NCBI GenBank assembly: GCA_016748015.1
Contig: JAAOMT010000061.1
Coordinates: forward strand, 1-64,000
Direction of reading: 5' to 3'
DNA: 64,000 nucleotides
DNA from: Geosiphon pyriformis
Taxonomy: Eukaryota; Glomeromycota; Glomeromycetes; Archaeosporales; Geosiphonaceae
Numbering within the stretch: position 1 is the stretch's first letter; every line of letters begins with the position of its first letter. Shown here piece after piece: positions 1 to 11,000 of the stretch. The position numbers and the translations under genes are program-made. The notes under the pieces were generated by a model. The model saw nothing but the letters and a program-made list of their open reading frames with translations, was not told the DNA's origin and searched no databases.

Positions 1-150
1 CTACAACGTAACTACATAAAGTAACTGGCACGGAATTGGCCATTCCACTTATAAGCCCAGCGGTTCAAATTATAGGAGATAATTTGAAGATAAATTCAGT
101 TACTGGAGGTTCAACCACATCCAGAAAACGTGAATTCACAGCAAACAAGC
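1..150. other. Unassigned left edge
   Basis: Left of about position 180 the reading frame of the gypsy A reverse transcriptase no longer looks like the expected continuation past the catalytic region. This edge is less AT-rich than most spacers. It may be a diverged or rearranged piece of the element, or a different sequence joined to a truncated copy. I cannot decide between these. Confidence 0.3.
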
Positions 151-151
151 A

Positions 152-900
152 TCAACAACATTTAAGAAAAGAGACCAAAAACCTCCGGTAACAGCGTTCA
201 AAGAAAGATTTGATTGGGTTAATTTTAAGACCAGCATTTCTGAACAAGTCAAAAACCTTTTGTAAATGTTCAAGATGTTTATCCCAGGTTTTTAAATATA
301 CCATTATGTCGTCCAAGTAAACCAGAACAAAGTTTTCTTTTACTGATTCAAATATTTTATCTATTAGGCATTGAAAGATGGGAGGAGCATTGGTGAGACC
401 AAAAGGCATGACTGTGAATTCATAGGTGTCATACTTGGTGATAAAGACAGTTTTCTTTCTGCTTTCTGGATCCATCTCTACTTGCCAGAATCCAGCAGTT
501 AAATCAATAGTTGAGAAAAAAGCAGCACCATTGAATTTATATAGCATTGCATCAATTTTGGAGAGTGGATATATGTCTCTTATAGTGATGGCATTTAATT
601 GGTAGTAGTCAACACAGAAGCATAGAGTTCCACTTTTCTTGAATACCACTACAATTGAGAAAGCTCATTCACTTTTGGTTTCTTGTATGAATCCAAGATT
701 TTTTATCCAGTTTATTTCTTTCTTGATAAACTCATTATTACATTTATTAGATTGATAAGACTTTAAATAGATGGAGTGAGTTTTTTTTGTGGTGATAGTA
801 TGTTGTATTACATGGGTTTGTCTAGGGGTGTCACCTTCTTTTGAAATAACTGAATTATTTCTAGCCAACAGATTTTCAATGTCTATTTTTCTTTCTTCAG
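152..900 (-). pseudogene. Gypsy A reverse transcriptase (broken)
   Basis: Copies the element RNA into DNA in the cytoplasmic particle. The long frame at 152-649 has the classical Ty3 RT blocks: FCVDYYQLN, then FSTIDLTAGFWQVEM (first catalytic Asp), then MPFGLTNAPPIFQ, then the catalytic box VYLDDIMVY with both aspartates intact. The upstream piece at 665-868 is the N-terminal RT extension (sense KKEINWIKNLGFIQ). It is separated by a stop and a small frame change near 650-670. The frame is lost left of about 180, before RNase H. Identity as Ty3/Gypsy RT is secure; activity is not expected. Confidence 0.9.
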
Positions 901-1019
901 GAGAAGGTTCTTTTTGTTTTACAACTAATGATTGAATTTTAGGTGGTTTATTCTCAAAAGACTTTTGTACTTCTTTAAGTTCTTCTCAAGGTATCAAGCT
1001 AATTGGTTCCCAATCTTTA

Positions 1020-1115
1020 TAATAGATTAGGCAGGATTTGCATTCATCACTTGGTGAATACAAAGATTTATTGCACCAGCATCTGGTGCAAAGACCATGT
1101 CACCAATAACTGTAT
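1020..1115 (-). other. Cysteine-rich linker between protease and RT
   Basis: In the pol frame between protease and RT there is a compact zinc-binding-like pattern, CTRCWCNK followed about 10 residues later by CKSC. It is preceded by an in-frame TGA. Most Ty3/Gypsy elements have no such module here. It may bind nucleic acid or help particle assembly. The function is inferred from the Cys spacing only. Confidence 0.5.
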
Positions 1116-1378
1116 TTTGCTTTCTTGCCAGGTTTTTTATTAAAGGTTCTTCTGAGGATATCATAGTAGGGCCAGCAGATCAGCTTGCCATTTATCATGA
1201 TTCTTTTTTTGTTAGCTTTAATATTGTTTAGTGGCTTGTTATTGCTGGTAAAAATAGTATAAGCAAGTTCAGTAGTTTCTTCTGATTCTTTTTGATCTTT
1301 ATCATTATTGCTTTTATCATTATCTGATTCATCTTATTGTTTTTCTTCTTGGTTCTGCTTGGTTACTGGAGGGATTGT

Positions 1379-2107
1379 CTAATGTCGGCATTTAACCACA
1401 ATAGGTTTCTTACCACATCTGATAGTTAGTTTACAAAGTTCATAGGCAAGTAGTGCTTTGGCTTTCTTAAGCCATTCATTGTCAACAATAATGGTGTACT
1501 CTTTTGCTTTAGATACTTCCATATCTGTTTCAATGCTAATACTATTAATGTGGACAGAAATAGCTTTGGCTATGTCCAGGCCTTTTTTCTTGTCATTATG
1601 TATATTAGTCATTGGTTTTGTGAAAGGCTTATCAATCTTTCTGCCAATTGCTTCAAGAAAATATTTGGCAATTACACTAACAGATAATTCACTGTCTAGG
1701 ATCAGATCAATGAAGTAACCAGCCACTTGGGCTTTACAAATCAGAGGGGTGACATTGCTGTTATTAGCAAGTCCAGCTTGGCAAGGGCATTTGTTAATCT
1801 TTGGTGTCTTTTTTTTTGGTATTAATGATTTGTGAAGATCTTTTCTGAATTGTGAATTGGTCATCAGTTGGCCAAATATAATATGTGCTGGGTTTTCCAT
1901 AAGATTTTTAACAATAAAATAGAGTCCAAATTTTTGTACAATTTCTAGGAGTTTTAACTTTGGAGAATTTTTAAAAACCTTAGTCTTTGGTGGTTCATTG
2001 TTATCAGCAGATGATTTGAATGCTTTATTTGGATCTATAACGAAATCAACCTTGGCTTTCTTTTTCTTTCTGGTTGATTCAGAGAAGTTGATTGCTAGTT
2101 CATCCAT
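1379..2107 (-). pseudogene. Gypsy A retropepsin-like protease and pol N-terminus
   Basis: A 242-codon frame between gag and RT. The N-terminal half is lysine-rich with no known fold. The second half carries a retropepsin-like site, FIDLILDSELSVSVI. The expected D-S/T-G catalytic triad reads D-S-E, which one GGA-to-GAA change explains. The last codons before the stop at 1379 are followed in the same frame by more pol sequence, so the stop (TAG where Trp is plausible) is probably a mutation rather than a natural end. As it stands the protease should be dead. Confidence 0.7.
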
Positions 2108-2205
2108 ATCATGATCATCATTAGTTAGATTAAAAGCATAAAAGGGGTTTTTTTCTAATTGGCTTGCACTTTCACTTTTTGGAGGTGCACCTACCAGTTT
2201 AAAGG

Positions 2206-3720
2206 CTAATAAACAATGGCTTTAACTAGGGGATCCTCTTCAAAGAAATTGATGTTGGCATGATTGGTTCTTTGGTTGGAAACATTATTGTTAATGGTTC
2301 TGTTGGTTTGATTGTCATTGTTTCTAGGAGCTGGAGAGGGCAATAGAAGATTGTTGCAGTCTCTTGAGAAGTGTCCAGTTAGTTCACAATAATAGCACAC
2401 AAGTGGGCCACAATTTTGCTGTCTTTGATATGGTGGTTGTTGGGACTGATTAAAATGGGATTCAAATTTGGGTCTTTGGGATTGTTGATTCTCTCTAACT
2501 GCTTGGGCCAATGGTTCTAATAGCCAGGCAAGATTAGTTGTAAGCCTATCTATTAAATGTTCATTTGGATTTTGTGTCTGGACAGCAAAAGAAGTAGCAG
2601 CCATTTGTGGAGCAGAAGCCATAATAGGAGCAGAAGCAAAAACTGGAAGTGTGGATCCCAAGTGCATCTTTTGGTTGTCTTCAATTTGTTGGACAAGTTC
2701 AATGGCCATATCCATTGTGAGATTATCTTTTAAGGTCAGAAGAGACCAAAGAGCATGATAAATCAGTTCTCAGTCTTTTTGTGAAAGAATGTATTTTCTG
2801 CTCTTTTGTCCAATTTCTTCCAGAGTCTACCTGTTTAATAAGTTTTCTTATTACTTTGGCATATTTTGTCACAACCTCACCAGGGCCTTGTGTTCTTCTT
2901 TCTAATTCCATATGCCATTTTGAGATTAAGATGGGAGTTCTGAATTTCATTTCAAACTGAGTAGTAAAAGAGGTGTTGTCTTCTCCAGCATTTGTTGATG
3001 CCCATTTAATGATTCTTTGTTGAGCATTAGCATTGGTTTCTTGTGAGAACCAAGTAGCAAGAGAGTCTTGGAGGTAGCCACCAATGATTTAGAACTTGTA
3101 TTCATTATCAGCTGTGACAGCTCTCTTAAAATCATTTAGCCATTTGATTGGATCTTGGGCATTACCTTTGAATAATAGTAATAGAGTGTTGTTTCTTCGC
3201 CCTAAAGCAGTCTGTATATCTTGGAGAGCAATCAGAATGTTTTGTTGCAAAGAGTCTTGAGCCATTGGTTCAGGTGTAACTGTTTGTGTGGAGTGTTCTG
3301 ATTCACTTGAAAAGAGATCAAAAACAGGAGCAGTTTAATAGCTTTCTTCTTCTGTTTCAAGAGGAGTTTCTGTTGATTGATGAGTAGCAATCCAAATGTG
3401 GATTTGATGATTCAGATATTCGAAATCAGAGGGCTGTTGTTCAAAGGTTGTTGAGTATAAAAGTTGGTTAATGCTGTTGTTTCTTTTTTCACAGTTGTCT
3501 TCAAAATAAGCTTGGTCAAAGTAATAAGTTGTATAAGCTGTGTAGATTTCAGCTAAATGCTCATTCAGGAACCAGTTCCAAAAGTCTTAGAATTGTCTGC
3601 TGAATTGTTCTTCAATGGGAAAGCAAATCAAGCAGGAGGACAAAAGATTGAGTTCAATAAAGTCTAGATTGTTTTTGTTGTGTGCTTCAAAGTGTTCTTC
3701 TGATTGTTGTGGCAGGTATG
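2206..3720 (-). pseudogene. Gypsy A gag (capsid and nucleocapsid)
   Basis: Structural protein that packages the element RNA. A likely internal Met is at 3265 (sense MAQDSLQQN), but readable frame extends upstream to about 3720. The centre (about 2950-2720) matches a retrotransposon gag domain, with WHMELERRTQGPGE and a YAKVIRKLIKQ helix. A glutamine/asparagine-rich tail holds a perfect zinc knuckle, CYYCELTGHFSRDC (C-x2-C-x4-H-x4-C), near 2352-2400. Stops interrupt it near 3080 and 3335, and a small frame change falls near 2720-2760. The final stop is at 2206. Confidence 0.85.
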
Positions 3721-4146
3721 AATAATCACTTATACAATAGAAAACAAAGTGGATTTTGACAACTTCACAGGAAGCACCACTTTTATGTTACAGGTTGGAG
3801 TAACAAGCTAATGGATAGCAAGAGAGAACAGGATTGTAGGGTGATGGAAATAATCAAAGGAAATTCAACTTCAAAGAGCAAATTGAATAAATATGAATTC
3901 AATATGTGAGATTAGTCTCATAAAATATTTCAGTCACTATATTTTTCAAAGGTAACTGGGGAATCTAAAGGTAGAGGGATAGTTCATACTGTTAACAAAT
4001 AATCACACTTGGTATAATTCTATGTCTCACGTTAGCACTCTTAAAATTCAATATCAAGTATCAGATGTGCTTTTCAGTTACGTTTTATTCAATAATCTTC
4101 AATTGCTGCAATTACATGTTTCAGAAAAAAGATAGGGAATAACCAA
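3721..4146 (-). other. Gypsy A 5' leader
   Basis: About 425 bp between the LTR and the first readable gag sequence, with no convincing open frame. A TGG triplet (sense) at 4145-4143 could open a tRNA primer-binding site just downstream of the LTR. The tRNA cannot be named from sequence alone. Confidence 0.4.
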
Positions 4147-4239
4147 CAAGTAATCTTTTATCTTTAAGATGTTCAAATACTTGAAAGTAGAGAAGAAGAA
4201 ATTAGCGATAAGAGAATGATTGAGATGAACGTTATTATT

Positions 4240-4246
4240 TTATTTA
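4240..4246 (-). terminator. LTR polyadenylation signal (AATAAA)
   Basis: Sense AATAAATAAAATAA lies about 50 bp downstream of the LTR TATA box, the position expected for R/U5 of an LTR. It is short and AT-rich, so the call rests on position. Confidence 0.4.
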
Positions 4247-4292
4247 TTCTTGATTATTTTGAACATGCTTTTCTACAGCTAAGAGATTCATT

Positions 4293-4302
4293 GCTTATAT
4301 AG
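4293..4302 (-). promoter_or_regulatory. LTR TATA box
   Basis: Sense CTATATAAGC inside the gypsy A LTR, directly downstream of the 12-bp repeat array and upstream of the polyadenylation signal. It is a likely core promoter for the element. Confidence 0.5.
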
Positions 4303-4314
4303 TTGTCAAAAATA

Positions 4315-4410
4315 GTCAATGATCAAGTCAATGGTCAGGTCAATAATCAGATTATTAATTAGATCAATAATCAGGTTAACAGTCAGGTCATTGATCAAGT
4401 CAATAATCAC
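4315..4410. repeat. 12-bp tandem repeat, 8 units, in LTR U3
   Basis: Eight consecutive 12-bp units fill 96 bp exactly: GTCAATGATCAA, GTCAATGGTCAG, GTCAATAATCAG, ATTATTAATTAG, ATCAATAATCAG, GTTAACAGTCAG, GTCATTGATCAA, GTCAATAATCAC. The phase is never lost. The array lies just upstream of the LTR TATA box on the sense strand, as an enhancer array would. Confidence 0.9.
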
Positions 4411-4497
4411 TTACTAAAAATAGAGTGGCTAATTTATATGACATCAGTGGCTAATACATGTGATAATTAATAAGAAGTATAAGTTTCAACTGTAACA

Positions 4498-6555
4498 ATA
4501 TTTTTCTATTTAGCAAGGACATTGATATTTCAAACATTGTATGTAGCAATTTTTTAGACCAAATCATTTATTGAGATAAAAAAAACACCAAAAAACTTGA
4601 ACTAACACACAACTGATTCAATTTCACTAAAACCAAACCAATAAAAACTTCAAAAGCCACTATTTTAGATTCTAATTTACCTATTTTGGTAGTTAAAATC
4701 TTTGATTGACTCAAACCCAAATCTGAAACTACATTATTTACAACTAAAAAAAAGAGATAAGTAACACAAGTAAATTGTTCAAAACCATATCCAAATCCAA
4801 TTTTGAATTTGAAAAAACAGACACAGTTGGAAAAAAAAATTAAAAAATAGACACCAAAGACATCAGATCCAAAACACTCAGTTTTCAGACAATACTTGAT
4901 ATTTGATTAGCCAATAGCTCTAAGAAATATTCCAAAAAAGCCAAGCAAACACCAATAGATAAATTATTTTGGATAATTACAAGACTTTTTTTGACATGTG
5001 ATATATCAAAAAAAAAATTCAGAACCAAAATCAGAGTGAGTGTTATTAAAGAAAACAGCAAATAAAATTATTTGTGTCCAAAATTTACAGCAAGATAGAA
5101 AATAGGAACTTTTTTTAGCATATAACTTAGTCAGCTAAAGACAATTTTCTTTAGAAGCAACTCTCTTATAAGTTTTTGATAAAAACAAGACATTTGTATT
5201 TAATGCATTACATTTTAGGGCTAAATATCCAAAATGCTCGCACCTTTTGTATTAAACCAAATTTAATTTGGTCCAAAAAAGTTTTATATTACCAAAAATT
5301 GGTTTTATACAAAAAACAAATTCCAGATTATTTTTTGTATTAAAGCCAACTACAGTATAATGAATTCTATTGCTAGTTTTAAATAACTGATTGATAATAC
5401 AAGTCTTTTTACCAGTCTGCTTTAATAAAATACCCAGATTATAAGCTGTTATTCTTACAAATAAGATAAACAAAAGTGTTCTAAAACAATCTTTAGACAT
5501 TCAAGTTTTACAATCTCCTATAGCTTTAACTATATGTACTGAATCTTTTCTAATTAAGAATAACTATTTGGCTGTCAACTGCTCAGCCTAACTTGATTTA
5601 ATAAATTTTATTACAGCCTTTTGTTATAGTCTAATTAGTTGCAATCAAATCAATACTATCTCACTAAACTCAACTACTGTAGTGACAATTATTTTTTTTG
5701 GCATATCTATAAGAATTTTTTTGATTACTACAGCTTAATCTGACCTAATTTTTTGTTTTTTAAGATTATTATTTACTTTGATTTTTTTTTTCTTAGCCAA
5801 TAATACAGCTTTTTCCATGTTTTTTTTGATGTAAACATAGATTTGATGATTTTTTCAAATTTTGAAAGAGTAATAACCCCTCTAAAACTATTGATTACTG
5901 AAAAAAATTTTCTAATGAGCTGAGTTTTTGCTACTGCTGATTTTTCTTTTATAGTTAATAGATTAATATTTAATATAAAAGATTTCTTAATAATCACCTT
6001 AATTTGAGTCTTTATTATTTTAAGATTAACACACTTTTTGTCAAGAGAAATATTAAAAGGAAGAGAAAAAGAACTTACATTATCATCTATTTTAAAGTTG
6101 ATTATACCAATAAAAAAGTCACTATTTAACTCTGTATTAATTCTCTTAGCTTTGAAAGTTATTGCAGCCAAACCAAAAAAAAAATCACAACCTGAATCTA
6201 CTATAGCATTATCAATTTCACTATTACTAAACTCACTATCTATATCTGAATATATACTATTATTAATACCAGATTTGACCAAAAAAATTTCTTTTTTATC
6301 TTCAAAATACTTAATATTACCAACAGAAATCTTCTTTTTTTAAGAAAAAATACTACCAACAGAACCATAAAGAGCACTCTTAAAAGTCTTTTTTTTAACA
6401 TATTATTACTTGTAGTAGCTTTTAAGTTTACTATAAAAAAATTATTAGCTTGAAAAATATTAAAAATAATATAAACAGAAAGATAAAAACAAAAACTTCT
6501 TTTTTGAAAAATAACTCTTTAGAGAATTTAGACATAGAAAAAAAAAAAGTTTTGG
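4498..6555 (-). mobile_element. LINE L1, 5' part, cut by gypsy A
   Basis: Minus-strand non-LTR retrotransposon fragment. It has the family 5' leader (about 6432-6555, with the AAACTT/AAGTTT plus pyrimidine-rich pattern also seen at the 5' ends of L3, L4, L6 and L7), ORF1, and the first about 25 codons of ORF2. ORF2 starts at the family position (4571, Met codon now ATA). Homology to L4 at 26594-26519 stops at 4498, exactly where the gypsy A LTR begins. The rest of ORF2 should lie beyond the left edge. It is strongly decayed. Confidence 0.85.
4569..6431 (-). pseudogene. L1 ORF1 (RNA-binding protein), decayed
   Basis: ORF1 of a LINE binds the element RNA to form the retrotransposition particle. 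Here the N-terminus (6431-6010) and RRM-like segment (about 6010-5770, with FSVINSFRG and SKFEKIIKSMFTS) align with ORF1 of L3, L4 and L7. The segment at 5252-5500 carries the conserved TAYNLGILL and CIINQ blocks. The zinc knuckle near 5200-5240 reads CEHFGYLALKC, with its first Cys and its His altered. The start codon position reads GTA instead of ATG. Several stops and frame changes are present. Confidence 0.8.
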
Positions 6556-6840
6556 TTTTTTAGAATTATATTGGTAAAAAATTTAATATTTAAATATATT
6601 TTAATCAGATTAAATTTGAATAAATTATTTGTAAACAAAAAAATATCCAAATATTTAAAAAACTTTTTTTTTGCTATAAAAATAATAACTTATTAACAGA
6701 CAAAAAAACATTTTTATTTTTGAATTAATAAAAATAGTTATAGTTTTTTTATTGTTTATTGAAATATTAGTAATTATATAAAATTTACTTGTAATATTCA
6801 AAATATATTAAAAAAATAAACACATATTATATTATTATTA
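6556..6840 (-). mobile_element. Very old LINE remnant (RT thumb region)
   Basis: This looks like blank AT-rich spacer, but it aligns with the RT thumb region of L2 (about 10090-10345) on the same strand. Shared landmarks in the same order and spacing include ATTGGTAAAAAA, ACATTTAAAT versus ATATTTAAAT, and AAACAAAAAAATA followed by CCAAATA. Most differences are C-to-T or G-to-A. It abuts the 5' end of L1, so L1 probably inserted into this older copy. No open frame survives. Confidence 0.75.
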
Positions 6841-7879
6841 ATTATTATAAGACCATTTTTTTTTTCTTTTATAATAAGATATATAATTATATTCTATAAT
6901 AATATTATTTTATATTATAATAATATGTTATTTATAATACATATATATATTATAAATATATAGTATAATATAATTAAACTTGTATAATAAATATGATCAA
7001 ACTTATGATTAAAATTATTATAAAAATATATTAGCTTAAATATTTCAACTTATTATATTATTTTTTTTATATAAAAATAACCAAAAATTTGTGTTTAATT
7101 TAATATGTCTTTTATTTCTTGATCTAATATATTTTTTATTTACATTTTTTATTTTTTGATTTATTGTGTCTTTAATATTGTATTTTTGATTTTATTTATT
7201 ATTAAACTCTTTTAATATGTAAGTTTTTTTAACTATATTATAATATAATAAATTTTATATTTATAAAATTCTTACAAATTAACACCAAAGATTTTGCAAT
7301 GTATTTAAATATAGTTATATAATAAACACAGAAAATTCAATATATTAAAAGTTTAATTTATGTATCATGAATTAGATTATATTTTTATATTTTAATTAAT
7401 TAATAAATTATATAATATTTAAAATTATAAGATTTTGATATTTCTATATTTTAATTGGTTAATAAAAATCTAAAATTATATGTTATATAAAATTATATAA
7501 AATATAAGATTTTGAATTTTTTTTTTTTTATAATAATATAAGATATATATATATCTTAAATAATAACTTGAATATTTTTTATTTAAATTGTATTATTAAT
7601 AAAAAATTTATCAAGTCTAATTTTTTATTGTCAATTTTAATAACAAATCTGATATTAATTTAATAATTACATAAACTTTTATGTTTTTTTATCTTGTACA
7701 AAAAAAAATTATAAAAAATTTCTCAAAACAATAAAAAAAAATTTTTTTAATTAAAAATTTTACTGTTTTGTTTTTTAAGTTTTATTTATATAAGTTTTTT
7801 TATAATAAACAAAAATATTAAAGTCTTTTAAAGTTTTTGTTTAATTGTATTAGTGTAATTATTAATAATTAAATTTAAT
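6841..7879. other. AT-rich spacer
   Basis: More than 1 kb of A/T-rich sequence with poly-T tracts and (TA)n-like stretches. I see no open frame, RNA gene or clear repeat. Decayed transposon is likely, given the remnant next to it, but alignments here are too weak to assign. Around 7083-7130 there is a faint resemblance to the LINE 3' tail. Confidence 0.5.
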
Positions 7880-8014
7880 TGTTTTTTTTTTATTATATTT
7901 AATGAGTGAGATCCAAACACTACCTAGTACAATATATCATACAAGTAATCTAAATTAGGTGTGAATCATGCACTTGTCACATATGACCAGTTACTCAAAC
8001 CAATCAGAACAACA
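7880..8014 (-). other. L2 3' untranslated tail
   Basis: Family 3' end shared with L4, L5 and L6: a GTTGTTCTGATTGG-like block right after the ORF2 stop, a GAGT/AACTGG(C/T)TGGTCA block, a GATTCA block, and a terminal GATCTCACTCATT followed by the A-rich tail. This is the part the ORF2 protein would recognise in cis. Confidence 0.75.
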
Positions 8015-11000
8015 CTAGACACTTATATAAACAGAAACTTTATCTTCTATACCTAAGAAAAACAAAGTTTACAAAAACCAATACCAATACCAATAGCTTT
8101 AGCTACACCCAATAATCTAACCATGCCAGCCAAAAGTACTAATAAAAACCCAAAAACTGAAATAGGGATAGATCTATCATGTGAAATCAGCCTATTTTTT
8201 TCCATAAAGACTCTGTATTTGGTTTAAACCAACCAAAATTTGTTACAAAATGCCAGACAGAATCTGTGCACAAAATCCACTATATTATGACTTGCTACCT
8301 TGGAATCCTTAAAAACTGAAACAGATTTATAATACCAATTATTGAAAACAAAGCCTTTACACAGAGCCACTTTAATTACAGAATCAGAAACACAGACAAA
8401 TAATAACTGTAAAACACAAGAAGCAGAATAGTGAAGACCAGAAAGTGCTTTCCAAGCAGTTACATAAGTGTTCAATAACTGAGCATAATCAACAGCATTA
8501 AAAGCACAAAAAAAAGCATGGTCAGAGACTTTTACTTTATCATAGAACAAACATACTATACTGAAATAGCACTTATTATACAGCCACTTATGCAAAGTAA
8601 CAAGTAGCCAATGATATAAGGCCTTTATAAGATATGTACAGAACCCAGCAGAACTTTTGCTGGTAATACCAGCAGCCATATAGGAATCAGGATACCACAC
8701 CAAAGATGATTTAAACCAATCAATATTTACACATAAATTATTCAACACAACCCAGGAACCAAAGCCAACCTCCCAATAAGCACAATAAACTGAATGAAAC
8801 ACCTCATGAATGAAATGCCTAAAGTTGCTAGAAACAGTGTTATCATCAGCCCTAACATAATATTCACTAACCAAGTATAGAAGGTGCCAACTAGAAAGCG
8901 CAGCAGCTTTGGCAAGCATATTAGCATGTTCATTATCTAAAACACCCAAGTAACTCCTAACCTTATGTCAATTAACATCTAAATTTTTGCATTAAATAAT
9001 ATTCACAATGTGGTGGCATTTGATCCAACAATGATTCCTGAAATCTGAATAAGCCATATTCAGTTCTGATCTACAACTATCCAAAGCAGTCTGGCTATTT
9101 GAATATAAATCAATTAAATGAAAAGAAAGAACACACTCAAGAGCCAATGCAATAGCCTAAAATTCTACCATAATGGAAGACATTAAGCCAGAGATCCCAA
9201 CACCTAAGCCCAAATCTATGTTCTCAAAAAAACTGTAGCACCAGTCTTTATGTTCAAAGTCCTTAAACTACTTAAAAATCCATCTGTATAGGCTGAAAGT
9301 TAGCCAGCTTTGGCACCCAAAAGACTGTCACAAACAATCTTAAACTTATGAGACTTTAAGAATGTTCAAAAAGCTGCAGCCATCCAGGAGTGGAGAGCAG
9401 ACAGAAAAAGGAATCACACCACAAAGAAAATGAACAGACATCTTAAACTAAATGAAAACTAGATCATGAGAGTCCAATTGCTTCTACTGCTTAAAAGTCT
9501 TCCAATCAAAAACAGAGCTATAACAGTTGTGTAGCTGTTCTACAAAGGCAATTTCATAACACTGAAATGATAAAAGATACTGAAAATAATTTGAATCACC
9601 AAGAACAAAAGACATAAGAGTCCTATTCCGAAACTTAAAAGCATTGGCCATAGGAACTTCTAAGGACAGACCACATTTAGAAAATATATGGACCACATTT
9701 GCTAAAAAATTATTCAAAAAGTTAACTTTAATATGAACTGGAAACTGCAAAAGGTAGAGTGGATGCCAGCTAAGAACTTATAGGTCATAGAACCTGTGAG
9801 AAAAAAGCCAACCCAAAATTCCAACAGAGTTTGCAAAAAAAACAGCAGTGGCTGATTTGTCTTCAGCTTGAATTTGTTTAAACATTTTCAGACTGTATAG
9901 AAATGGGTAATAAATAGCATTATTGGAGAAGTCATGTGGCAAGCTGGATTTAAACTTTAAACTCTTATGAATCAGAGTATTTCATTTATTACATGTGCTA
10001 ATAGAAATAAAGCTGAATTGAATCTTATAACTAATAATAAGATGAAGAACTACAGACACTAAATACATGAACTACTTGTCAGAAATTGTCTTCCTTAAAA
10101 CTAGATTGGTAAAAAACCTAACATTTAAATGAGCCTTAGCCAAGCTAAGCTTTGATAAACTCTCAGAAAACAAAAAAATACCCAAATAGTGATGAGATTC
10201 CCCTTTTTTAGTGACTAAGATAGGCAAGCCACTAATAGTCAAAAATAAATTTACAACTTTGCAGTTAATAGAAATGACTACTGTTTTGTTATTATTAATT
10301 AAAATATTGTTAAACTGAAAAAATTCACTAGTTACATTGAAAATGTATTGAATAGCAGTTTGGCTACTACTAATCCAGATTGTATTGTTAACAAAAGCCT
10401 TAGCAGCAAGAAAAGATATCATTTTAGCTTGAGATTCTACTTGGCCAGTCTTAGCAACAAAACAAGAGTTCAATTTGTAACTACACACACTTTTCTGTTT
10501 TTTGACTTTACATAAAAGCAGATTATAGAATATGCACCAGAGAAAAAGTGGAGACTTCTTCCTAATCTAACCTATTATAAACTTGATATTTATTAGTCAA
10601 ACCAAAGTCTGTCATTACTTTGTTAACACAACCATTGTAAATACCACCAAAAAATCTAATAAATTTGCTATACATTTTGATTCTAACCAAATTTTTCCTA
10701 AGATGTTTCCATCCAACAGAGTCATAGGCCTTATACATATCCTGTAAAACCAGCCACAGCTTCTGGTTCTTTTCCAAGGCATCCTCAACCATAGAACCAA
10801 TGACAAAAATAGGGGACTTCATTATTGTATCTTTTAAAACAGAAAAGTTGTCTCCTTAGAAAACATCAAAAGTGCTACAAGCAGAAAAAATCCTGTCTGA
10901 AAGAATTTTGAAAAAGATTTTGTAAGCTGTCTTAATTAAAGCAATAGGACAGGTATTTGTAAAAACACCCTCCCACTTATATGGTTTGGGAATTATTGAA

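Larger units (their letters stand above)
1..4497 (-). mobile_element. Ty3/Gypsy LTR retrotransposon, partial (gypsy A)
   Basis: Minus-strand element whose 5' end is at 4497. In sense order it shows an LTR, a leader, gag with a zinc knuckle, a protease-like domain, a cysteine-rich linker and the reverse transcriptase. RNase H, integrase and the 3' LTR are not in the window. The right boundary is sharp: a TGTTACA terminus (sense strand) at 4497-4491 abuts LINE sequence that resumes at 4498, so the element inserted into L1. Gag and pol are broken by stops and small frameshifts, so it is not autonomous. The sense strand is A-rich, the opposite of the T/G-rich LINE sense strands nearby. Confidence 0.9.
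4147..4497 (-). repeat. Gypsy A 5' LTR
   Basis: About 350 bp. The outer end is fixed by the TGTTACA terminus at 4497 and by the LINE homology that stops exactly there. The inner end is estimated from a possible primer-binding TGG at 4145. It contains a 12-bp tandem array in the U3-like part, a TATA box and an AATAAA signal downstream of it, which is the expected U3-R order for minus-strand transcription. The partner LTR is outside the window. Confidence 0.7.

Noticed and set aside
6038-6343. Open frames antisense to LINE and TOM70 genes (for example 6038-6343, 22677-23012, 26505-26969 and 47718-47924)
   Set aside because: They are shadows of frames on the other strand. They lack motifs and follow the codon bias of the real sense frame.
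7070-7135. A further LINE 3' tail remnant near 7083 (AAATTTGTGTTTAATTTAA resembles the L5 tail)
   Set aside because: The match is only about 17 bp in A/T-rich sequence and does not extend. It could be chance.
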